Positions 1-3,968 of a stretch of DNA of 7,617 nt are shown here, in pieces; positions within the stretch are counted from its first letter, which is position 1; every line of letters begins with the position of its first letter. The DNA lies in the NCBI GenBank assembly GCA_900553415.1, contig USDH01000073.1, forward strand, positions 1-7,617, written 5' to 3'. Position numbers and translations under genes: made by a program. The DNA is from an uncultured Collinsella sp. (GTDB lineage Bacteria > Actinomycetota > Coriobacteriia > Coriobacteriales > Coriobacteriaceae). The notes below the pieces were generated by a model. It searched no databases. It was not told the DNA's origin and saw nothing but the letters and a program-made list of their open reading frames with translations.

Positions 1-60
1 TCCAAAAACGACATTTTCCGACATCTTTGGAGGCTGACGTACATGTTTGGATTGAGCTCA
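1..60 (+). repeat. Left copy of 60-bp inverted repeat
   Basis: Position i matches the complement of position 1233-i for 57 of 60 bases. The copy holds two head-to-tail CGACAT hexamers at 9-14 and 19-24, then the arm reading TTTGGAGGCTGACGTACATG at 26-45, and ends in the 8-bp palindrome TGAGCTCA at 53-60. TCCAAA at its start and TTTGGA at 26-31 are the inner ends of a hairpin whose outer left arm is missing. The repeat may continue before base 1. Confidence 0.9.
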
Positions 61-68
61 CAGCATGA

Positions 69-98
69 GTGAGTTGATTTACTCACATCCGGTATATT
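69..98 (+). promoter_or_regulatory. Possible promoter and operator of the nuclease-like gene
   Basis: A TATATT hexamer at 93-98 could serve as a -10 box about 55 bp before the start codon. No good -35 is seen at the right spacing (TGAGTT at 70-75 is poor). The place where a -35 would lie is covered by a 6-bp inverted repeat, GTGAGT at 69-74 and ACTCAC at 81-86 around a 6-nt centre. This resembles a small operator and would fit repression, possibly by the gene product itself. That role is inference. Confidence 0.3.
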
Positions 99-153
99 TC
101 CCCACTTCAACGGACATAAGAGTTGGATACCGGCTCAGAGCGAGAGGCCCTCA

Positions 154-1161
154 ATGGATACCCCTGTTCTCATTTCGCATAAAACCGCATGGCTTGTCCA
201 TCATGCACCCCAGAATTTGGTTCAGTCTCTTGCGCGGCACGACTACCAGATAGGCGCGCAAGGCATCTCCACCCAGCAACGTGCTGCGCGCATACGACAG
301 GCCCTTACCGACTGCGGCATTCCGTCCGATATGCTTAAGACTATCGATATCGCGGTTGTATTCGAATTTGAGCGAATTCGTACCAAAGGCGTCGTTTGCC
401 ACATTCTTGGACAAAATATTCCCTACGAGCATATTAACGAGTTGACGCCCGGAATCTTCATCACCGACGAAGCCTTCACCTTCGTGCTCGCTGCCGAGTG
501 GATGGATAGGATCGAATATCTCGAATATGGCTATGAAGTTTGCGGCGATTATCGCATGAGGCTCAATCCCGCCGACCCTTATACCGAGCAACCAGCCACC
601 ACCTCCAAGGATGAAATAACCGAACTGCTCGATCGGCACCCCGGCAAACCCGGTGCCACACGTGCACGGCTCGCGCTCAGGCACATCTATGATCACTCGG
701 CCTCGCCTATGGAGACCGCTTCGGCAATCGCCCTCTCGCTCCCAACAAGCGAAGGCGGCGTTGGCATTCGAGGTATCGAACTCAACAAACCGCTCGAGAT
801 CCCTCAACGTCTCTGGCATTGCGCCAAAGCTCGAACACTCAAAATCGATGCGCTCTTGACCTATAAGCGCAGGGAGCTCGGTATCGAATATAAGGGCGGT
901 TTTCACGATGAGCTCGAGCGCAAGGGAGCAGATGCGGAGCGAGAGGCCGTTCTCTCCCAAATGGGATATCGAATCGTTACGCTCACTTCGGCTCAGTTCG
1001 GCAGCCAGCTCGCCTTTCACCGCGCCATGAACAACATTCGCGAAGCACTCGGCATGCCTCGCTGTACCGACACCGGGTACCAGAGAAAACAAAACGAACT
1101 ACGCAAGGCACTTATCCGCAACTGGAAAAGCATGCGAGACGAGGAGGCGCCTTTCGAATAG
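154..1161 (+). CDS. PD-(D/E)XK nuclease-like protein, DUF559/Vsr-like C-terminus
   Basis: The 335-residue product has no signal peptide or membrane segment, so it is probably cytoplasmic. Its C-terminal half looks like a small restriction-endonuclease fold: helix with SPMET (E187) at 184-188, GGVG at 201-204, D232 in KIDALL, E245-Y-K247 in GIEYKG, then DAEREAVLSQMGYRIVTLT at 260-278. E, D and E-x-K in this order fit a PD-(D/E)XK active site and DUF559/Vsr-like proteins. The N-terminal half holds SHKTAW at 8-13 and CGDYRM at 130-135. From memory, this layout resembles Coriobacteriia proteins sometimes annotated as AbiEi-like or endonuclease-domain proteins. The start at 154 has GAGAGG at 142-147. 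The gene stands alone, with no toxin, antitoxin or methylase partner in the window, and lies between inverted repeats. Substrate and role (defence, selfish element or repair) are unknown. Confidence 0.8.
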   Translation: MDTPVLISHKTAWLVHHAPQNLVQSLARHDYQIGAQGISTQQRAARIRQALTDCGIPSDMLKTIDIAVVFEFERIRTKGVVCHILGQNIPYEHINELTPGIFITDEAFTFVLAAEWMDRIEYLEYGYEVCGDYRMRLNPADPYTEQPATTSKDEITELLDRHPGKPGATRARLALRHIYDHSASPMETASAIALSLPTSEGGVGIRGIELNKPLEIPQRLWHCAKARTLKIDALLTYKRRELGIEYKGGFHDELERKGADAEREAVLSQMGYRIVTLTSAQFGSQLAFHRAMNNIREALGMPRCTDTGYQRKQNELRKALIRNWKSMRDEEAPFE

Positions 1162-1172
1162 TGCCGCTCCCG

Positions 1173-1250
1173 TGAGCTCAATCCAAACGTGTACGTCAGC
1201 CTCCAAAGATGTCGAAAAATGTCGGTTTTGGAGGCTGACGTACATGTTTG
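1173..1250 (-). repeat. Right inverted repeat and 68-bp near-palindrome
   Basis: Bases 1173-1232 are the inverted copy of 1-60. Bases 1183-1207 and 1226-1250 form the two 25-nt arms of a near-palindrome with one mismatch, and 1208-1225 is the loop. The loop is not symmetric: it carries ATGTCG at 1209-1214 and again at 1219-1224, a 10-bp spacing that puts both hexamers on the same DNA face. The loop orientation shows that the right copy is inverted relative to the left one. The arms lack a T-tract, so this is not an ordinary intrinsic terminator. Such a structure could be a cruciform or single-strand hairpin recognised by a protein, or a transposition end. Confidence 0.9.
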
Positions 1251-1283
1251 GGGAAGCGTGGGATCGAGACGTATTTCGATAAC

Positions 1284-1310
1284 AAAAAAGCTCCCATTCT
1301 TGGGAGCTTT
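1284..1310 (-). terminator. Intrinsic terminator of tRNA-Ser(CGA)
   Basis: The arms 1287-1296 (AAAGCTCCCA) and 1301-1310 form a perfect 10-bp stem with a 4-nt loop. Read on the minus strand the stem runs into six T residues (1284-1289), starting 12 bp after the tRNA 3' end. Confidence 0.85.
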
Positions 1311-1321
1311 CTCAATCTAAA

Positions 1322-1412
1322 TGGCGGAGGAGGAGGGATTCGAACCCTCGTGACCTTATACAGGCCAAACGGTTTTCGAGACCGCCGCATTCAACCACTC
1401 TGCCACCCCTCC
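1322..1412 (-). tRNA. tRNA-Ser, anticodon CGA
   Basis: On the minus strand the acceptor GGAGGGG (1406-1412) pairs with CTCCTCC (1326-1332), with one G-U pair, followed by discriminator G and an encoded CCA (1322-1324). The T-arm is GAGGG-TTCGAAT-CCCTC. The anticodon loop is CTCGAAA with CGA at 1376-1378, which reads UCG. The long variable arm makes the 91-nt length normal for a class II serine tRNA. It lies 48 bp downstream of a second serine tRNA on the same strand. No promoter is obvious in that gap, so it may depend on read-through from the upstream gene. Confidence 0.95.
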
Positions 1413-1421
1413 GCGTGGGGT

Positions 1422-1452
1422 AAAAACAAAGCAGGCTCGAAGGCCTGCTTTG
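1422..1452 (-). terminator. Hairpin with T-tract between the two serine tRNAs
   Basis: CAAAGCAGGC (1427-1436) and GCCTGCTTTG (1443-1452) form a 10-bp stem with a 6-nt loop. On the minus strand it is followed by five T residues (1422-1426). This has the form of an intrinsic terminator for the GGA tRNA. It may be leaky or act as a processing element, because the downstream CGA tRNA has no evident promoter of its own. Confidence 0.75.
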
Positions 1453-1460
1453 GAATTAAC

Positions 1461-1551
1461 TGGCGGAGAGTCAGGGATTTGAACCCTGGAGACGCTTTTG
1501 ACGCCTACACGATTTCCAATCGTGCTCCTTCGGCCACTCGGACAACTCTCC
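1461..1551 (-). tRNA. tRNA-Ser, anticodon GGA
   Basis: On the minus strand the acceptor GGAGAGT (1545-1551) pairs perfectly with ACTCTCC, then discriminator G and encoded CCA (1461-1463). The T-arm is CAGGG-TTCAAAT-CCCTG. The anticodon loop is TTGGAAA with GGA at 1515-1517, which reads UCC and UCU. A long variable arm gives the class II length of 91 nt. A good promoter lies directly upstream (1568-1595), and a hairpin with a T-tract follows. Confidence 0.95.
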
Positions 1552-1567
1552 GTTAAATGCGAAAGTC

Positions 1568-1595
1568 AGTATACACGAGGAATCGCAAAGTGCAA
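1568..1595 (-). promoter_or_regulatory. Promoter of the serine tRNA genes
   Basis: On the minus strand TTGCAC (1590-1595) and TATACT (1568-1573) are separated by 16 bp. Both hexamers are close to the housekeeping sigma consensus. Transcription would begin about 10 bp before the mature 5' end of tRNA-Ser(GGA). Confidence 0.75.
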
Positions 1596-1599
1596 ACAG

Positions 1600-1955
1600 A
1601 AAAGTTGGCATTTTTTAAAACGCGCCGCCGCGCTTGGCGTTGCAGTGGGGTTTGAGGTGCCAAAAAAACGGCTTCCGACCAGCGTGGTTGATTAACTCAA
1701 TTGTTCAAAAGGGGTATTCATAAGCGACTTGGCAATGATTTTAAAATCTTTGGGCGGCGCTGTGGACCACTGGTATGCATTTTGCGACCACGGCCTTGTG
1801 CCCGTTGACCTGCGGCTTGGCTCAGCTTGTCCCCGCGGCACCGTATCTTGTCCACAAATCCGTCAAGCTCTTGGTCGGCATTTGGTTGGAATGCGCATGA
1901 AACGTCGTGCGAGTATGGGCATATGTGGAGGTCATGAGGTTGTAGCTGCATATTC
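1600..1955. other. Intergenic stretch with no convincing gene
   Basis: The open frames here (for example 1729-1974 plus and 1718-2032 minus) lack a ribosome binding site, recognisable motifs and the codon bias of the neighbouring genes. One exact TTGTCCACA at 1848-1856 matches the actinobacterial DnaA-box consensus, and TGTGGACCA at 1761-1769 is a one-mismatch copy on the other strand. Two sites are too few to call an origin. No hairpin with a T-tract and no tandem repeat was found. Confidence 0.5.
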
Positions 1956-1984
1956 TTGCGGCCTGGGAGGTTGAAAGATATTAT
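1956..1984 (+). promoter_or_regulatory. Probable promoter of the rpsF operon
   Basis: TTGCGG at 1956-1961 and TATTAT at 1979-1984 are separated by 17 bp. The -10 matches consensus at five of six positions; the -35 only at TTG. A start near 1991 would give a leader of about 65 nt that contains the hairpin at 2001-2029. Confidence 0.5.
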
Positions 1985-2000
1985 TACCAAGTCTTTTCCT

Positions 2001-2029
2001 GCTTCAGGCGCACCTTCACGACCTGAAGC
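2001..2029 (+). promoter_or_regulatory. rpsF leader hairpin, possible S6:S18 autoregulatory site
   Basis: GCTTCAGG (2001-2008) pairs perfectly with CCTGAAGC (2022-2029) around a 13-nt loop. The hairpin lies just upstream of the Shine-Dalgarno sequence at 2043-2051. Many bacteria carry an S6:S18-binding RNA motif in the rpsF leader for feedback control. The position fits, but I cannot confirm the conserved bulge of that motif by eye, so the link is inference. Confidence 0.45.
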
Positions 2030-2055
2030 CACATTTGCCCAGAGGAGGTGACAAT

Positions 2056-2349
2056 ATGAAGGCTTATGAACTGCTGTTCTTTGTTGACCCGTCGCTCGAC
2101 CCCGAGACTCGTCTCGCTGTTATGAAGCGTATCGATACCACGATCGCTGAGGGCGCTGGCGAGGTCGACTCCGTTGACGAGTGGGGCAAGCGCAAGCTCG
2201 CCTACGAGATCAACGACCTCACCGATGGTGACTACACCCTCATCAACTTCCACGCAGATCCTACCCAGATCGCCGAGCTTGATCGCGTCCTGCGCATCAC
2301 CGACGCTGTGGTCCGCCACATGATCGTCCGTCGCGACGACCAGGAGTAA
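2056..2349 (+). CDS. rpsF: 30S ribosomal protein S6
   Basis: The product of 97 residues is an S6 protein of normal length. It is a small RNA-binding protein that pairs with S18 on the platform of the 30S subunit. Family features visible are the opening MKAYELLFFVDPSL, WGKRKLAYEI at 43-52, the GDYTLINFHAD strand at 58-68, and the C-terminal VVRHMIVRRD. The start at 2056 is chosen over an upstream in-frame TTG because a very strong Shine-Dalgarno, AGGAGGTGA (2043-2051), lies 4 nt before it. It is the first gene of rpsF-ssb-rpsR-rplI, so S6 and its partner S18 are made from one transcript. A promoter (1956-1984) and a leader hairpin precede it. Confidence 0.97.
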   Translation: MKAYELLFFVDPSLDPETRLAVMKRIDTTIAEGAGEVDSVDEWGKRKLAYEINDLTDGDYTLINFHADPTQIAELDRVLRITDAVVRHMIVRRDDQE

Positions 2350-2397
2350 GACTGTCGTTTTGGACTGGGCTTGTGCCCCAAGAGGAAGTAGTGAGTT

Positions 2398-2850
2398 ATG
2401 AGCATCAATCGAGTGAACATCACCGGTAACCTCACCCGCGATCCCGAGCTGCGCGCCACCGCCGGCGGAACCCAGGTTCTGTCCTTTGGCGTCGCCGTGA
2501 ACGATCGTCGCCGCAACGCGCAGACTGGCGAGTGGGAGGACTATCCCAACTTTGTCGACTGCACCATGTTCGGCACCCGCGCCGAGGCCGTGAGCCGTTT
2601 CCTGGCAAAGGGAAACAAGGTCGCGATCGAGGGCAAGCTGCGCTACAGCTCTTGGGAGCGCGACGGCCAGCGCCGGAGCAAGCTTGAGGTCATCGTCGAT
2701 GAGATCGAGTTTATGAGCTCCCGTGGTGGCCAGGGTGGCTACGATCAGGGCGGTTACGCCCCCGCAGCTCCCGCGCCCGCAGCACGTCCTGCCGCACCGG
2801 TGGCAACGCCGCCCGCGGTCGACGTCTACGATGAGGACATCCCGTTCTAA
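2398..2850 (+). CDS. ssb: Single-stranded DNA-binding protein
   Basis: This 150-residue protein coats single-stranded DNA during replication, repair and recombination, normally as a tetramer. Residues 1-108 form the OB-fold, with the typical opening INRVNITGNLTRDPELR, WEDYPNFVDCTMFG at 46-59 and LAKGNKVAIEGKLRYSSWE at 69-87. A flexible linker follows, first Gly-rich (GGQGGYDQGGY, 110-120), then Pro/Ala-rich to about 140. The protein ends in the acidic tip DEDIPF (145-150), which recruits partner proteins. The ribosome binding site AGAGGAAG (2381-2388) lies 9 nt before the ATG. It sits between rpsF and rpsR, the usual bacterial arrangement. An intact tip and full OB-fold suggest the main housekeeping SSB rather than a plasmid or phage copy. 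Confidence 0.97.
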   Translation: MSINRVNITGNLTRDPELRATAGGTQVLSFGVAVNDRRRNAQTGEWEDYPNFVDCTMFGTRAEAVSRFLAKGNKVAIEGKLRYSSWERDGQRRSKLEVIVDEIEFMSSRGGQGGYDQGGYAPAAPAPAARPAAPVATPPAVDVYDEDIPF

Positions 2851-2877
2851 GGGGTGTTCACCTATTTTTGAGTGAGA

Positions 2878-2903
2878 GGCGGCTTCGGTTCGCCGAAGTT
2901 GCC
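2878..2903 (+). promoter_or_regulatory. Hairpin just upstream of the rpsR ribosome binding site
   Basis: Arms 2878-2888 and 2893-2903 form an 11-bp stem with two G-U pairs and a TTCG loop. The stem ends 4 nt before the GAAAGG of rpsR. There is no T-tract after it, so it is not a standard terminator. It could be an S18 or S6:S18 control site, an RNase processing site or a stability element. These roles are inference. Confidence 0.55.
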
Positions 2904-2922
2904 AAATGAAAGGTATTTTGAC

Positions 2923-3189
2923 ATGGCTAATGATTTTTCTGCACGTCAGCCGCGTCGTAAGTACTGCCAGTTCTGCAAGGAGAACACTGAGTTCATCGAC
3001 TATAAGGACACTCAGCTTCTCCGTAAGTACATGACCGACCGTGGCAAGATTAAGCCCCGTCGCGTCACTGGCGCTTGCACGCAGCATCAGCATGACATCG
3101 CCAACGCCATCAAGCGCGCCCGCGAGATGGCTCTCCTGCCGTACACCGTCCCCGTGGTTTCCTCTCGTGGCAACCGCGACCGCGGCTAA
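2923..3189 (+). CDS. rpsR: 30S ribosomal protein S18, zinc-binding type
   Basis: The 88-residue product is S18, the partner of S6 on the 30S platform. Core family residues are YCQFCKEN (14-21), IDYKDTQLLRKYMTDRGKI (25-43), PRRVTGAC (45-52) and the AIKRAREMALLPY helix end. C15, C18, C52 and H55 give a C-x2-C...C-x2-H set, so this is the zinc-retaining C+ form; many bacteria have lost these residues. An in-frame GTG at 2872 would add 17 residues encoded by the hairpin at 2878-2903, which is unlikely. The ATG at 2923 has GAAAGG at 2908-2913. rplI follows after 15 bp. Confidence 0.96.
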   Translation: MANDFSARQPRRKYCQFCKENTEFIDYKDTQLLRKYMTDRGKIKPRRVTGACTQHQHDIANAIKRAREMALLPYTVPVVSSRGNRDRG

Positions 3190-3204
3190 GAAGGGAGACG
3201 CATC

Positions 3205-3744
3205 ATGAAGGTTATTCTTCTCGATGAGATCAAGGGCAAGGGCGGCGAGGGTGACGTCGTAGAGGTCGCTCAGGGTTACGCTGAGAACTTCCTGTTCCCC
3301 AAGAAGCTCGCTGTTGCCGCCACCAAGGGCAACCTCAAGCAGCTTGACGAGCGTCGCAACAACATCGCCAAGCGCGAGGCCGTCCGTCTGGCTACCGCCA
3401 ACGAGACCAAGGCTGCCCTCGAGGGCAAGCAGGTCACCGTTGACGTCAAGGTCGGCGACGAGGGCATCCTCTTTGGCTCTGTTACCGCCGCTATGATCGC
3501 TGACGCCATCAAGGCTCAGCTCGGTATGGACATCGACCGTAAGCGCGTCGAGCTCGGTAAGCCCATCAAGGTTGCCGGTGCCCACACCGTTGCCATCTCG
3601 CTGTACCGCGAGATCAAGGCCGAGGTTGTCGTTCTCGTCGGCGTTACCGCCGAGGAGCTCGCTGCCGAGGCTGAGGTCGAGGAGGCCGCTGAGGTCGCCG
3701 AGGCCGAGACCGCCGAGGTCGAGACTGAGGCTGCTGCCGAGTAG
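3205..3744 (+). CDS. rplI: 50S ribosomal protein L9 with acidic C-terminal tail
   Basis: L9 binds 23S rRNA through its N-terminal domain, while a long helix holds the C-terminal domain away from the ribosome; it helps maintain reading frame. The signature GKGGEGDVVEVAQGYAENFL (11-30) followed by FPKKLAVAAT is clear. The connecting helix is about 41-75 and the C-terminal domain about 76-147 (DEGILFGSVT, then VELGKPIKVAGAHTV). Usual family length is near 150; this protein has 179. The extra residues from about 148 are almost only Glu, Ala, Val and Thr, with no basic residue, encoded by repetitive GAGGTC/GAGGCC-type codons. The ribosome binding site is GAAGGGAG (3190-3197), 7 nt before the ATG. 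A strong terminator follows, making it the last gene of the operon. Confidence 0.96.
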   Translation: MKVILLDEIKGKGGEGDVVEVAQGYAENFLFPKKLAVAATKGNLKQLDERRNNIAKREAVRLATANETKAALEGKQVTVDVKVGDEGILFGSVTAAMIADAIKAQLGMDIDRKRVELGKPIKVAGAHTVAISLYREIKAEVVVLVGVTAEELAAEAEVEEAAEVAEAETAEVETEAAAE

Positions 3745-3773
3745 CATTTGCTGCAACGCAACAATCTTGTTCT

Positions 3774-3816
3774 AAGAAGGGCGCTCTGGGAAACCGGGGC
3801 GCCCTTCTGTTTTTTG
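3774..3816 (+). terminator. Intrinsic terminator of the rpsF-rplI operon
   Basis: AGAAGGGCGC (3775-3784) pairs perfectly with GCGCCCTTCT (3799-3808) around a 14-nt loop, followed by G and six T residues (3810-3815). It begins 30 bp after the rplI stop and separates the operon from dnaB. Confidence 0.9.
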
Positions 3817-3926
3817 CGCTGAGTGAGTGTCATGGTGAACGTTGCGTCGAAGTCCTATATACGGGACCGTTCATCCGTTTCGTTCGGTGATGATTGGCGG
3901 CGCGCGGCGCGTTTTGGGACCGTGGC

Positions 3927-3935
3927 TGATACTAT
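3927..3935 (+). promoter_or_regulatory. Possible extended -10 promoter of dnaB
   Basis: TG-A-TACTAT at 3927-3935 has the form of an extended -10 element about 33 bp before the preferred dnaB start. No -35 hexamer is evident at the usual distance. A promoter is expected here because a strong terminator isolates dnaB from rplI. Confidence 0.35.
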
Positions 3936-3968
3936 GGATGCTCGCAAGCGATATGAATGAGGATGCTC

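Larger units (their letters stand above)
1..1250 (+). mobile_element. Candidate palindrome-bounded single-gene cassette
   Basis: One accessory gene is enclosed by a 60-bp inverted repeat, 1-60 against 1173-1232, with mismatches only at positions 8, 18 and 44 of the left copy. Outside the right copy, 1226-1250 mirrors 1183-1207, so the right boundary is a 68-bp near-palindrome. The left copy has the matching half, and the rest would lie before base 1. The enclosed gene is less GC-rich than the housekeeping genes to the right, and only 11 bp separate its stop from the right repeat. No transposase, integrase or target duplication is visible, because the left boundary is outside the window. The class of element is therefore unknown. 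It could be a non-autonomous mobile cassette, or a gene flanked by two copies of a dispersed palindromic repeat. Confidence 0.55.

Noticed and set aside
65..253. Small plus-strand frame of 62 codons
   Set aside because: It overlaps the start of the 335-codon gene in another frame, has no good ribosome binding site and runs through the probable promoter.
151..1092. Minus-strand frame of 313 codons opposite the nuclease-like gene
   Set aside because: The plus frame has a ribosome binding site and an ordered set of nuclease-family motifs; the minus frame has neither.
1183..1250. Integron attC site flanking a gene cassette
   Set aside because: The palindrome length is similar, but the RYYYAAC/GTTRRRY core boxes are not present, and attC sites in an array are in direct rather than inverted orientation.
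1248..1556. Plus-strand frame of 102 codons, and a minus frame at 1196-1390
   Set aside because: Both run through two tRNA genes and their terminators, so they are not protein genes.
1600..1955. Chromosomal origin of replication
   Set aside because: Only one exact and one near DnaA-box match, with no AT-rich unwinding region and no dnaA or dnaN beside it.
2872..2922. Upstream GTG start extending rpsR by 17 residues
   Set aside because: The extension would be encoded by the hairpin, lacks S18 similarity and has no ribosome binding site; the ATG at 2923 has one.
1984..3756. Long minus-strand open frame of 590 codons opposite rpsF, ssb, rpsR and rplI
   Set aside because: It is the mirror of four well-supported plus-strand genes. 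High-GC codon bias leaves the antisense frame open; the translation is Leu/Gly/Asp-rich with no motif.
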